Shown piece after piece: positions 1 through 8,843 of a DNA stretch of 36,740 nucleotides. The position numbers were made by a program, and so were the translations under genes. Below the pieces are notes generated by a model. That model saw nothing but the letters and a program-made list of their open reading frames with translations, was not told the DNA's origin and did not search any database. This DNA comes from Bacteroidota bacterium (GTDB lineage: Bacteria; Bacteroidota; Bacteroidia; Chitinophagales; Chitinophagaceae): positions 1-36,740 of the forward strand of contig JAEZZY010000081.1 in the NCBI GenBank assembly GCA_023418315.1, given 5' to 3'. The first letter of the stretch is position 1. Each line of letters opens with the position of its first letter.

Positions 1-1679
1 ACACGGTTTTTATAGATGATTTTATGGATGCCATAGCCTGTACCTGCCCATATATTCCCTTCATCATCGTCTATAATGTTGTAAATAAAATCAGATTGCA
101 GCCCATTGCTTTTGTTGAGCACAAACGATTTTTTGCTGCGCAGATGATAATAGATTAATCCGTTATCGCTGGAGCCGATCCATAGTTCATCTCCATGCTT
201 TAGGAAACATTGCGGGCTGGCGCTGTCGGGCGCTTTGCCGGTTTTAAAATCAGCCATTTTTCCTTGATGATAAAGTTTGATGCCGGATGTAGTAGCGATA
301 AGAATACTGTCTCGCCCCATGCGCATAATATCCTGAACCGCTATACCCGATGCCGGGATAGGTACAATATCCGCTCCTTGTTTATAGGCTAATCCGTTGA
401 GCGTACCGATCCATAGCCGGTCTTGTTCATCGTTATAAAGCGCAGAGATATGATTGGAAGGTAAGGGAGAATTTTGAGCTGTAAAATTTTCATACTTCCG
501 CCCGTCATAGGCCACCAGCCCGCCTCCCGAAATACCCATCCATAGCTTGTCTTGCGCATAGCACATAGCCATGACTGCGGTATAGCGATGGGGAAGTTTT
601 ATTTCACGGATTGCTCCGTTTTTAAAACTGTATAGCCCTGCTTCATACGTGCCGAAGAAGAGCGTCCCTTGAGGATCGGCAGCGATGCTCATCACCTGCG
701 CACTCGGCAGCCCGCTACGTTCATCCAAAGAAGAAAACTCTGCACCCGAAAAGCGAAACACACCCTGCCCGTCTGATGCCATCCACACATTCCCTTCCTT
801 ATCTGCAAGCACTTGGTAAAAAGGATTATCGCTTAGTCCGTTTTTTTTATTAAACCATTGAATGGAAGTATCCGTCAGTTTTAAAACACCGCTGCCGGTA
901 CCTGCCCACAACGCACCCGTTTTATCTTCGGCAAGAGAAGTAACGGAAAAATCAATCGCTCGTTGTGCAAATAAAAACGGCTGAACCGTCTTGTCTTTTA
1001 TCTCATAAATACCTTTGCTGGTAGCAAGCAGAATGCGTTTTTTTCTATCCTGAAGAATCGTAAACGTATAAGCTCTTCCCAGGGAAGGAATGGTTGCGCT
1101 GTCCAGCCCGTTGCTATGAAGCCGGTAAATTTTTCCGTTCTCCGCAGCGATGATCATACCTTCTTTATACACCAGCAATGCAGAAGCTCGGATATGTGCA
1201 GGCATTGCTACTTCTATAGACTGCCCATTTTTAAACGTTACGATTTTCCCATCGGCTATACACCACAGCTCTTTATTGGCGGGGATAATTTTCGTTACAT
1301 TATTTTCCTTTCCCAGTTCCGAAGGTTTTATGAGATAGTGCACAAACCCTTTGGCGCCTACCTTGGAAATGCCTTTTGTGTCGCCTATCCATATCGTTCC
1401 GTTTTCATCCGCCACTATGGTATTCACATCATTGCTCAGCAGCCCGTTGCGCACAGTATAGTTGGTAAAACTTTTACCGTCATACTTAGAAAGCCCGCCC
1501 AATGTAGCAATCCACAGATTACCGGCTTGGTCCTGAGCCATGCCGCCCCTCGCCTGCGATTGAATCAGCCCGCTTTCTACACTGAGGTTATAAAAAGGAT
1601 AACGCTGTGCCAACAGGTGTTCACCGGTGCAATTGATGGCTATAAAAAAGTATAAAAAATAAGATAGCGACCGTTTCAT
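1..1679 (-). CDS. Two-component-type propeller sensor protein, N-terminal part
   Basis: The minus-strand frame is open from the start codon to the window edge, so about 559 N-terminal residues are visible and the C-terminus is missing. The protein opens with a basic n-region and a hydrophobic stretch (SYFLYFFIAI) ending at LLAQ, a likely Sec signal peptide. It then consists of recurring blades of about 40-50 residues with the pattern of the Reg_prop family, for example GNLWIATLGGLSKYDG, GTIWIGDTKGISK, GNVWMASDGQGVF and DRLWIGTLNGLAY. This is the periplasmic beta-propeller sensor found in hybrid two-component and LytTR-linked histidine kinases of Bacteroidota. The signalling domain would lie outside the window, so kinase versus ligand-binding-only protein cannot be decided. 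An in-frame ATG at 1715 would add 12 residues; I prefer 1679 because it gives a cleaner signal peptide. It is divergent from the barrel protein at 1855. Confidence 0.85.
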   Translation of the reverse strand, partial: MKRSLSYFLYFFIAINCTGEHLLAQRYPFYNLSVESGLIQSQARGGMAQDQAGNLWIATLGGLSKYDGKSFTNYTVRNGLLSNDVNTIVADENGTIWIGDTKGISKVGAKGFVHYLIKPSELGKENNVTKIIPANKELWCIADGKIVTFKNGQSIEVAMPAHIRASALLVYKEGMIIAAENGKIYRLHSNGLDSATIPSLGRAYTFTILQDRKKRILLATSKGIYEIKDKTVQPFLFAQRAIDFSVTSLAEDKTGALWAGTGSGVLKLTDTSIQWFNKKNGLSDNPFYQVLADKEGNVWMASDGQGVFRFSGAEFSSLDERSGLPSAQVMSIAADPQGTLFFGTYEAGLYSFKNGAIREIKLPHRYTAVMAMCYAQDKLWMGISGGGLVAYDGRKYENFTAQNSPLPSNHISALYNDEQDRLWIGTLNGLAYKQGADIVPIPASGIAVQDIMRMGRDSILIATTSGIKLYHQGKMADFKTGKAPDSASPQCFLKHGDELWIGSSDNGLIYYHLRSKKSFVLNKSNGLQSDFIYNIIDDDEGNIWAGTGYGIHKIIYKNR

Positions 1680-1854
1680 CTTCCTGGTGAAATTACTCCA
1701 TAAAAGCTGTTTCATCTGAATGATTTTTCAGGCAGATACGTTCATTTCCCTATAATTCCCCCTTTGTGCGGGAGGATATAAAAATGCAAATCACGCTTCA
1801 CGGGGTAAGCCTATGTGCTATGGTGAAAATACTTTTAGGCTAAAGAAAATCATC

Positions 1855-4290
1855 ATGAAAAAACTCTGCTCTTTATCCGTTTTTTTATTCCTTTCCCTGC
1901 TTGCCTACACGCAAGATTTTTCAATAAGCGGCATCGTGAAAGATAATGCCCGTCAACCGCTGGAAGCCGCTACCATCGTATTGCTGAAAGATAGCCTGAC
2001 CGTAGTGAAAACCGAAACGAGCCATGCACAAGGGGATTTTTTGTTGGAATCTATTCCGGCAGGAACGTATTCTTTAAAAATAATACTCGGCGGTTTTAAA
2101 ACCTATACCGGCAAGGAAATTCAACTGATAAAAAACAGAGAGCTGGGTGAGATCATCCTCCAATCCGATGCCCAGCAACTTAATGAAGTAGCAGTACGCG
2201 CACAACGCCCTTTGATAGAAATAAAACCCGACAAGCTGGTGCTGAATGTAGAAAACAGCATTAGCAGCGCAGGCGCATCAGCCATGGATGTTTTACAAAA
2301 AGCACCCGGCGTGCGTGTAGATCAAAACGATAATATTTCTTTGAAAGGGAAAAGCGGTGTGATGATATGGATAGACGGAAAACAAACGCCTTTATCCGGC
2401 GCCGACCTGGCCAATGTGCTGAAAAGCATGCCTTCTTCCTCTATTGATAAAATCGAAATCATCTCCAACCCCGGTGCGCGCTATGATGCGGCAGGCAATG
2501 GCGGCATCATCAACATCAAAACCAAAAAAGACCAACGAATGGGTATGAACGGATCGGCTACGGTTTCCTATGGACAAGGCGTTTATCCTAAATACGGAGC
2601 GGGATTCAACCTCAACTACCGGAACAAAAAATTCAATGCCTATGCAAGCTATAATTATGCAGAACGTTATTGGTTCAATCATCTGATGCTGGACAGGCGT
2701 TTTCTGGATGAAGCGCATAACGATGCACAACTCTTCCGCTACGACCAGGATAATTATTCGGTTTTTGATTTCAAAAATCATATCGCCACCATAGGGGTAG
2801 ATTATTCCTTATCCTCAAAAACAACGGCAGGAATTTCCGGAAATTATTCCACCAATCGCTTTAATCCCCGTGCCGACAATGCTTCGCGGGCGCTGGATGA
2901 AAACAATCAGTTGCTGTATTATTTCAACACCATAGGAAGGCATGAAAATTTTTATTACAATTATTCCGGTAATGCTTTTTTGAAACACAGCTTCGATAGC
3001 AATGGCAGGGAACTGAGTATAGATTTGGATTACGCAGCCTTCGGCAATCAAAGCAACCAGGATTTTATCACCAGCTACACCACCGCAAGCGGGGCTTCGC
3101 ACCAGCCCGATTATTTTCTTAAAAGCGACCTCACCGGAAAGACCGATATTAAATCGTTGAAAGCAGATTATAGCCAACCTCTTTCCAAAAATTTCAAAAT
3201 AGAGGCAGGGCTAAAAACAAGTTTTGTAGGAGCGGATAACGAACCTTTATTCTATGAAAAAATAAAGGGTGAATATACACTCGATACCAAGCGTACCAAT
3301 CATTTCCTCTACCATGAAAACATCAACGCCGCATATATCAACACCCAAAAAGAATGGAAAAAATGGGCAACCCAAATAGGATTACGGGTAGAAAACACGA
3401 ATGCAAACTGGGAGCAACGCATCACGGGTCAAAAGTTTGACACAGGCTATACACAGCTTTTCCCAAGCATAGCCGTGCAGCATCATGCACATCCGCAACA
3501 TGATATAGGCATCACACTCAGCCGCCGCATCGAGCGTCCCAATTATTCGCAGCTCAATCCGTTCAAGTACTTTATAGACAAAACCACCTACCGTGAAGGC
3601 TATCCCTACCTCTATCCCGCATCGTATTATTCTGCGGAATTGTCGCATACCTATAAACAGCGTTTTATTACTTCATTCAGCTATGGCATCAACAAAGGCT
3701 GCATCACCGAAGTCATTCAGCCAAGTGAAACCGAAGACAGTGTAACGGTGCAGACCAATAAAAACCTGGATGAAATGTTGTTTATAGGACTAAGCGGTTC
3801 GTATCATTTTCAACTTACGAAATGGTGGAGCAACGTTACTAATTTCAATGCCTACTATGCGCGCTACAAAGGCGATATAGCGCATACGCCGCTGAATGCC
3901 GGCCGTCCTACCTTCCACATTTACACCAATCATTCTTTTTTATTGCCCTATGATTTTTCTACGGAAATAGGCGGATGGTACCAAGCGCGACAACTCTATG
4001 GCTATATGGATTTACGCCCTACATGGATGCTCAATTTCGGAATCCAAAAACACTTGTTCGACAGACAGGCTACGGTTCGTATAAATATGCAGGATGCTTT
4101 TTGGACGGGCTATCCACGGGCTACTTCGGTTTATACCGGTTATAGGGAAGATTTTATAGCCGAGCGCGAAACCCGCACGGTCAATATCGCTTTCACGTAT
4201 CGCTTCGGCAACCACCAGGTATCGCCTATCCGCCGCCACAAAAGCGGTGCGGAGGATGAAAAAGGAAGAGCAAACGGAAACGGGGCATAG
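1855..4290 (+). CDS. Outer-membrane beta-barrel protein, TonB-receptor-like
   Basis: 811 residues from the ATG at 1855; the upstream in-frame ATG at 1813 would put 14 charged residues before the signal peptide and is rejected. Signal peptide at residues 1-20 (ending LLAYTQ). Residues about 22-105 form a carboxypeptidase-regulatory-like beta-sandwich (SISGIVKDNARQPLEAATIV). About 110-225 is a plug-like domain (AMDVLQKAPGVRVD, GNGGIINIKTKK). The rest is aromatic-rich alternating beta-strands of a barrel, resembling the outer membrane beta-barrel family PF14905 more than classic siderophore receptors. No SusD partner is adjacent, and I see no TonB box that I would trust. The role is probably uptake or surface function of unknown substrate. 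The divergent propeller sensor is a possible regulator (inference). Confidence 0.88.
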   Translation: MKKLCSLSVFLFLSLLAYTQDFSISGIVKDNARQPLEAATIVLLKDSLTVVKTETSHAQGDFLLESIPAGTYSLKIILGGFKTYTGKEIQLIKNRELGEIILQSDAQQLNEVAVRAQRPLIEIKPDKLVLNVENSISSAGASAMDVLQKAPGVRVDQNDNISLKGKSGVMIWIDGKQTPLSGADLANVLKSMPSSSIDKIEIISNPGARYDAAGNGGIINIKTKKDQRMGMNGSATVSYGQGVYPKYGAGFNLNYRNKKFNAYASYNYAERYWFNHLMLDRRFLDEAHNDAQLFRYDQDNYSVFDFKNHIATIGVDYSLSSKTTAGISGNYSTNRFNPRADNASRALDENNQLLYYFNTIGRHENFYYNYSGNAFLKHSFDSNGRELSIDLDYAAFGNQSNQDFITSYTTASGASHQPDYFLKSDLTGKTDIKSLKADYSQPLSKNFKIEAGLKTSFVGADNEPLFYEKIKGEYTLDTKRTNHFLYHENINAAYINTQKEWKKWATQIGLRVENTNANWEQRITGQKFDTGYTQLFPSIAVQHHAHPQHDIGITLSRRIERPNYSQLNPFKYFIDKTTYREGYPYLYPASYYSAELSHTYKQRFITSFSYGINKGCITEVIQPSETEDSVTVQTNKNLDEMLFIGLSGSYHFQLTKWWSNVTNFNAYYARYKGDIAHTPLNAGRPTFHIYTNHSFLLPYDFSTEIGGWYQARQLYGYMDLRPTWMLNFGIQKHLFDRQATVRINMQDAFWTGYPRATSVYTGYREDFIAERETRTVNIAFTYRFGNHQVSPIRRHKSGAEDEKGRANGNGA

Positions 4291-4301
4291 CGTGCGCTTT
4301 T

Positions 4302-4997
4302 TTACAGCAGCCCTTCATCACTAAAACTAAAGAAATGGTTTTGACCTATAATGAGATGATCTACGAGGGTAATATCCATGAGCGCAGCGCTATCACGGAT
4401 TTTTGTAGTCAGGGTAATATCGGCATTGCTGGGTTGTAAATTTCCCGAAGGGTGATTGTGTCCTACAATCATGCGGCTGGCATTATGCAGCAGCGCTTGT
4501 TTCAGAATGATACGCGGATCGGCTACGGTGCTGCTTATCCCGCCCATGCTGATGATTTCATGCCTGATGAGCTTGCTAGACTGGTTGAGATAAAGAACGC
4601 AAAACGCTTCGTGATTGAGATCGCGCAATAAGGGAATCATAATGGCGGCAGCGTCTTTACTGCTTTGTATGGTTTCGCGTTGTAGTCCTTCGTTGATCTG
4701 TCTGCGTCTGCCAAGCTCCAGAGCGGCGGCGATGGTGATGGCGCGTGCCTCGCCTATACCCTTGGTTTGTTGCAGCTCTTTCAGGGAAAGCCGTCCCAGC
4801 TCATTGAGGTTGTCATGCGCTTGCTTGAGCACATCTCTGGCAAGGTCTATAGCGGAGCGTTCTTTAGTGCCGCTTGAAATAAGAATCGCCAGCAACTCGG
4901 CATCGCTGAGCGCCGCAGCGCCTTTGTGCATGAGCTTTTCGCGGGGCTGCTCATCTTCTTTGCGGTATTTAAGGCTTATATAGTTTTTATCTTCCAC
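4302..4997 (-). CDS. radC: RadC family protein (JAB/MPN domain)
   Basis: 231 residues. The N-terminal half has a helix-hairpin-helix-like stretch (LKELQQTKGIGEARAITIAAA). The C-terminal half is the RadC JAB/MPN+ metalloprotease-like domain with the metal motif HNHPSG (H180, H182) followed by the conserved aspartate in PSNAD. Length matches the family (about 225-235). The start is GTG at 4997: an in-frame TAA lies just upstream, and starting at the internal ATG would delete the conserved DEQPREKL segment. Despite the name, a DNA repair role for RadC is not established; the JAB fold suggests a zinc hydrolase. It converges on the barrel gene with only 11 bp between the stops. Confidence 0.93.
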   Translation of the reverse strand: MEDKNYISLKYRKEDEQPREKLMHKGAAALSDAELLAILISSGTKERSAIDLARDVLKQAHDNLNELGRLSLKELQQTKGIGEARAITIAAALELGRRRQINEGLQRETIQSSKDAAAIMIPLLRDLNHEAFCVLYLNQSSKLIRHEIISMGGISSTVADPRIILKQALLHNASRMIVGHNHPSGNLQPSNADITLTTKIRDSAALMDITLVDHLIIGQNHFFSFSDEGLL

Positions 4998-5012
4998 AGT
5001 CTCAATTTAGTG

Positions 5013-5180
5013 CTATTTTTTGAGCCTTTCCAAGGTTTTTAGTCCGGGCAACTGCACGCCTATAAGCATGAGGTTTTTATGGTCTATGGTTAGGGTTTTG
5101 TGTATTTTTCTTTCCGTTAAAATAGCAGGGCTAAGATATCCTGTTTTTTGCGTAACAGCTTCGGTAAGGCGGAGTGGCTG
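5013..5180 (-). pseudogene. Possible 3' remnant of an unidentified gene
   Basis: Between the reductase stop and radC, the minus strand stays open for 55 codons before TAG at 5013-5015 and has no plausible start codon. The translation (including LTEAVTQKTGYLSP, IDHKNLMLIGVQLPGLKTL and a KK ending) has a protein-like composition. It lies in the same frame as the reductase, separated by two in-frame stops. I do not recognise the family. It may be the tail of a deleted gene or chance. Confidence 0.2.
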
Positions 5181-5192
5181 GAGCTATTTAGC

Positions 5193-5750
5193 CTAAGGTT
5201 CCACCGAAGAACGAACGCTGCCCGCACGTTTGTAATGAAGTTGTGTAAGTCCGGTTTCAAATGTTTTTACATGCACTAACTCCAGTTGCTGTTCAGGCCG
5301 GTTGTCTTTAAATAATCTGGTGCCGTTACCAAGCAAAATCGGAATTACCGAAATAATAAATTCGTCTATCAAATCTTGTTTTAATAGTTCATGGATAATT
5401 TCCGCTCCACCGTCGCAATAAATATTCTTTCCATTCTCAGCTTTCAGCCGCTTCACCAAGTCTGCCAAATCGCCTGAATAAAAAACAGTTCTGCCTACAC
5501 GGGGGCGTTCATTTCTTGTTATTACATAAATGTCTCGCACTCCATTATCATAATGAGAAGAACCTATTTCTCGGAGCACATAATCATAGGTCTTCCTGCC
5601 AATAATCAGGGTATCAATAGTGGAAATAAATTCTGTATAGCCATAATCTTCTCCTTCTTTTTCTACCAATTTCAGAAAGCTCATGTCGTCATTAGGCTTA
5701 GCAATGTAACCGTCTAAACTTGTGGCTATAAAAAGGGATAATTTTCGCAT
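5193..5750 (-). CDS. Dihydrofolate reductase-like protein (RibD C-terminal family)
   Basis: 185 residues of the RibD C-terminal/DHFR-like fold: N-terminal strand RKLSLFIATSLDGYIAKPND, then TLIIGRKTYDYVL, then IYCDGGAEIIHELL and FIISVIPILLGNGTRLF. These are the NADPH-binding and core elements seen in YyaP/YwjB-type stand-alone reductases. The substrate is unknown; neither a true folate role nor riboflavin biosynthesis can be inferred from the sequence. Parts of the gene are visibly richer in A+T than radC and bshC (about 25% G+C in 5341-5400), compatible with later acquisition. Divergent from bshC, 82 bp apart. The last residues (GSVRSSVEP) look like an unconserved extension. Confidence 0.85.
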   Translation of the reverse strand: MRKLSLFIATSLDGYIAKPNDDMSFLKLVEKEGEDYGYTEFISTIDTLIIGRKTYDYVLREIGSSHYDNGVRDIYVITRNERPRVGRTVFYSGDLADLVKRLKAENGKNIYCDGGAEIIHELLKQDLIDEFIISVIPILLGNGTRLFKDNRPEQQLELVHVKTFETGLTQLHYKRAGSVRSSVEP

Positions 5751-5832
5751 TGTCGCTCTATTTTTTCAGTGTGGCTGGCAATCTATCTATAATTTTTTGA
5801 AGAATCCAGTCATCAGTACAATTTATCGGGTT

Positions 5833-7488
5833 ATGCCTTCACTGTCAAAACCGACGCTTAACTTAGCGCATCAAAAAAATTTCGTCTTGCAGAACGACTG
5901 TACTTACATTCCATACAAAGACACCAATTCCTTTTCTGCTTTGGTGAATGATTATCTTTCCAAAGATGAAAAATTAAATGGATTTTATTCGTTTGAAACC
6001 GACCTGTCCGGAATAGAAAAAGCAATAGAAGAGCGAAAAAAATACCCCGTGGACAGAGGCTTGCTTACCGGCGTGCTGGAAAAACAATATGCAGCGATAC
6101 ATGCTCCTGAAGCCGTGTTGCACAATATCCAACAACTAAAAAAAGAAAACACTTTCACCGTATGCACCGCTCACCAGCCTAATCTGCTGACGGGTTATCT
6201 CTATTTTATTTATAAAATAATCCACGCCATCAAACTGGCGCATGAGCTGTCCGCCGCCTTTCCCGACAAGCATTTTGTGCCGGTGTATTATATAGGCAGC
6301 GAAGACAATGACCTGGAAGAACTGGGCATCTTCCGCTACAACGGCGAACGATACCGATGGGATGCCGCCGGACAAACAGGCGCTGTAGGCAGAATGCACA
6401 CCCAAAGCCTGAAACCCTTATTAGAACAGCTTTTCAAAAAATTAGGACCACCGGGAGAAGATACCGAGCGTTTAAAAGAAATGCTGACCACCTATGCGGC
6501 ACAACCCACTATCGGCATGGCTACCCACTATCTGGTAAATGAATTGTTCGGCAAGTACGGACTGGTAGTGATAGACCCCGATGATGCGGCGCTGAAACGG
6601 GCTTTTATAGGGGTGATGAAAGACGACCTGCTGCAAGGGAAAGCGGAAGACCTGGTAACGAAGCAAATCAAAAAATTATCCGCCCACTACAAATCGCAGG
6701 CGCATCCGCGCAGTATCAATCTTTTTTACCTGAAAGATAAACTGCGGGAACGCATAGAAAAGCAAGAAAACAAATGGAACGTTTTGCACACCGACCTATC
6801 GTTTACCCGGGAAGAATTACTCCAGGAACTGGAAAACCATCCCGAACGCTTTAGCCCAAATGTGGTGCTGCGCGGGCTTTTTCAGGAAACAATCTTGCCG
6901 GATGTGGCTTTTATAGGAGGCGGCGCCGAGGTGGCTTACTGGCTGCAACTGAAAACCGTTTTTGAACATTATTCGGTTTTCTATCCGGTCATTTTACTGC
7001 GCCAATCGGTTTTGTGGATGCGCAAAGAAACAACGGACCGTATGCAGGAGCTGAATCTTAGCTATCATGAGCTTTTCTTAGCCAATGAAGATTTAATCAA
7101 AAATTATCTCCTTCACCATGCACCTGACCACTTGAATATAGAGGAAGAAGCCGATGAGCTGGAACGTATTGTAGCCCGGCTAAAAGAACGGGCAAAAAAC
7201 CTTGACCCTACGCTGGAATATTCCGCGGGGGCAGTAGCACAAAAAATAAATTACCAACTGGAAGTACTGCGTAAAAAAATGCTGCGTGCAGAGAAGAAAA
7301 AAAATGCCATTGTCATAGGGCGCATCGAGCAGCTGCGAAAAATGCTTTTCCCCAATAACAGTTTGCAGGAACGGGTGGAAAATTTTATCGAATACTACCC
7401 TATATACGGCATGGATTTTATGGATTGTTTATATCATTGCACACAACCGCTGAAAAATGAATTTCTGATTATCCGTTCAGAAAAATAA
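5833..7488 (+). CDS. bshC: Putative bacillithiol synthase BshC
   Basis: 551 residues, close to the family length (about 530-540). BshC is held to add cysteine to GlcN-malate in the last step of bacillithiol synthesis. Recognisable family blocks are TYIPYKDTNSFSALVNDYL near the N-terminus, TAHQPNLLTGYLYFIYKI, YYIGSEDNDLEELG and GGGAEVAYWLQLKTVFEHY. The C-terminal third carries a charged helical coiled-coil-like stretch. I start at the ATG at 5833: the frame is open further upstream, but the extra 37 residues are not family-like and would overlap the divergent reductase. No bshA or bshB is in the window. No strong promoter is visible. Confidence 0.92.
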   Translation: MPSLSKPTLNLAHQKNFVLQNDCTYIPYKDTNSFSALVNDYLSKDEKLNGFYSFETDLSGIEKAIEERKKYPVDRGLLTGVLEKQYAAIHAPEAVLHNIQQLKKENTFTVCTAHQPNLLTGYLYFIYKIIHAIKLAHELSAAFPDKHFVPVYYIGSEDNDLEELGIFRYNGERYRWDAAGQTGAVGRMHTQSLKPLLEQLFKKLGPPGEDTERLKEMLTTYAAQPTIGMATHYLVNELFGKYGLVVIDPDDAALKRAFIGVMKDDLLQGKAEDLVTKQIKKLSAHYKSQAHPRSINLFYLKDKLRERIEKQENKWNVLHTDLSFTREELLQELENHPERFSPNVVLRGLFQETILPDVAFIGGGAEVAYWLQLKTVFEHYSVFYPVILLRQSVLWMRKETTDRMQELNLSYHELFLANEDLIKNYLLHHAPDHLNIEEEADELERIVARLKERAKNLDPTLEYSAGAVAQKINYQLEVLRKKMLRAEKKKNAIVIGRIEQLRKMLFPNNSLQERVENFIEYYPIYGMDFMDCLYHCTQPLKNEFLIIRSEK

Positions 7489-7535
7489 CCGCAGCAGTTG
7501 ATGAATGATTTAATTTTACACACGTATCGTTTCAA

Positions 7536-8183
7536 ATGAAAAAAATCATCGCCATATCCATATTATGTGGTTGCTTGTCGGCAAATGCTTTTGCGCAACT
7601 CGGCAAGCTGAACTTCGATATAGGTCTTAAAATAGGGGCTAACCTCAACAAGGTAGAAGGGCGATACTGGGACAATGGCTACAAAGCCAATTTTCTGGCG
7701 GGGCTTTATGCGGGGGTACACAGCCGCCGGTGGGGCGTACAGATCGAACCGCTTTACACACAATCCACCTTTGCTACCGGCACGGGTTTTAACGATTTAT
7801 ACAAAGATTTTTATCAAGCAGGGAAAGACTCCGTAACCGGCGGCAAATTCAAAGTAAATTATTTGAATGTGCCGGTGCTGCTCAATGTGAAAATGTTCAG
7901 CAAAGTATGGCTTCAGGTGGGGCCGCAGTTTAGCGGCACCTTATCCGTAAATGACCCCGACGGGCTGATGGATGATGCCGAATCGTTTTTGAAAAACAGC
8001 ATGATTTCGGGCGTATTCGGGCTGTGGATCAACCTGCCTTCGCACATCACCCTCAGCGGCAGGTATATCATAGGGCTGAATAATTTGAACGGCAATTCCA
8101 ACTATATTCAATATAATAAACATATAGAGGACAACTGGAAGCAGAAACTTTTACAAATAGGTATAGGTTATACCTTTTTCTAA
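7536..8183 (+). CDS. PorT-like outer-membrane beta-barrel protein
   Basis: 215 residues with a clear signal peptide (MKKIIAISILCGCLSANAFAQ). The mature part alternates hydrophobic and polar residues in barrel strands: FDIGLKIGANLNK, GVQIEPLYTQ, YLNVPVLLNVKMF, WLQVGPQFSG, and a C-terminal strand ending in TFF, the aromatic terminus usual for outer-membrane barrels. This is the small 8-10 strand OMP_b-brl_2/PorT-like family; members include T9SS component PorT, but this assignment is only to the fold. Lies 47 bp after bshC and 23 bp before the next gene, so co-transcription is possible, though the next gene has its own -7 box. Confidence 0.85.
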   Translation: MKKIIAISILCGCLSANAFAQLGKLNFDIGLKIGANLNKVEGRYWDNGYKANFLAGLYAGVHSRRWGVQIEPLYTQSTFATGTGFNDLYKDFYQAGKDSVTGGKFKVNYLNVPVLLNVKMFSKVWLQVGPQFSGTLSVNDPDGLMDDAESFLKNSMISGVFGLWINLPSHITLSGRYIIGLNNLNGNSNYIQYNKHIEDNWKQKLLQIGIGYTFF

Positions 8184-8191
8184 AAACAAAC

Positions 8192-8199
8192 TATATTTG
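8192..8199 (+). promoter_or_regulatory. -7 promoter box, very close to the start codon
   Basis: TATATTTG matches the Bacteroidota -7 consensus TAnnTTTG. It ends 7 nt before the ATG at 8207, so transcription would begin at or next to the start codon. No TTTG-like -33 box is seen at the usual distance. Confidence 0.45.
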
Positions 8200-8206
8200 C
8201 CCCACG

Positions 8207-8785
8207 ATGAAAAACTATAAAACAAACTTTCTCTTAGCGGTCGCGCTTATCGCCTTTGCCATCATCACACGCATTATTTGTGTGGAAATGCAGTGGTTCA
8301 ATCTTGCACCTGTTACGGCAGTGGGTTTATTTGCCGGCAGCGTGATGAAAGAAAAAAAATACGCCTTTCTTTTTGCCCTATTAGGGCAGCTTGGCGGGGA
8401 TCTTTATATGCAGTTCTTTACCGGCACAGCAGGGTTTTATGGTATTGACCAGGCATTTGTATATCTGAGTCTTTTGGCCGTTACCGCCGTTGGCTTTGGC
8501 ATGAAGCAGCCTAAAATACTGAATGTAGCAGGCTTCTCCCTGATTGCTGCACTCGTGTTTTTCCTACTCAGCAACTTCGGTGTATGGGTGGCTATAGAAA
8601 CCGGAAAAATGGACATCTTCAACTACGGCACGGGCATTACCGGTTTGGTAAATACCTATATAGCTGCTATTCCGTTCTTAAAGAATACGCTCATCAGCAC
8701 TGTGGCAGGCAGTGTGGCGTTGTTCGGCATTTATCATTTGCTGCAAACGGGCTTTGCTAAAAAAGCAGCCTATAGCCATGCTTAA
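8207..8785 (+). CDS. DUF6580 family membrane protein, putative transporter
   Basis: 192 residues with about five hydrophobic segments (FLLAVALIAFAIITRI, APVTAVGLFAGSVM, AFLFALLGQLGGDL, LLAVTAVGFGM, AALVFFLLSNFGVWVAI, and a last one near VAGSVALFGIYHLL). The NLAPVTAVGLFAG and SNFGVWV patterns are those of the DUF6580 family, annotated as putative transport proteins and resembling ECF S-components in topology. The substrate is unknown, and no riboswitch or ECF A/T partner is seen nearby. Followed by an intrinsic terminator at 8814-8838. Confidence 0.8.
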   Translation: MKNYKTNFLLAVALIAFAIITRIICVEMQWFNLAPVTAVGLFAGSVMKEKKYAFLFALLGQLGGDLYMQFFTGTAGFYGIDQAFVYLSLLAVTAVGFGMKQPKILNVAGFSLIAALVFFLLSNFGVWVAIETGKMDIFNYGTGITGLVNTYIAAIPFLKNTLISTVAGSVALFGIYHLLQTGFAKKAAYSHA

Positions 8786-8813
8786 TTTCAGAGAACAATA
8801 AGAAACATTTTAC

Positions 8814-8838
8814 AGCGCGCCTTTGAGTGCGCTTTTTT
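8814..8838 (+). terminator. Intrinsic terminator after the DUF6580 gene
   Basis: Stem AGCGCGC (8814-8820) pairs with GTGCGCT (8827-8833) with one G-U pair, a 6-nt loop CTTTGA, and a run of six T. It ends only 5 bp before the ATG at 8844. Confidence 0.65.
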
Positions 8839-8843
8839 ATTTC

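Noticed and set aside
4282..4302. AGCG/CGCT followed by T-run between the barrel gene and radC
   Set aside because: The four-pair stem would have a 2-nt loop, too tight for a terminator hairpin.
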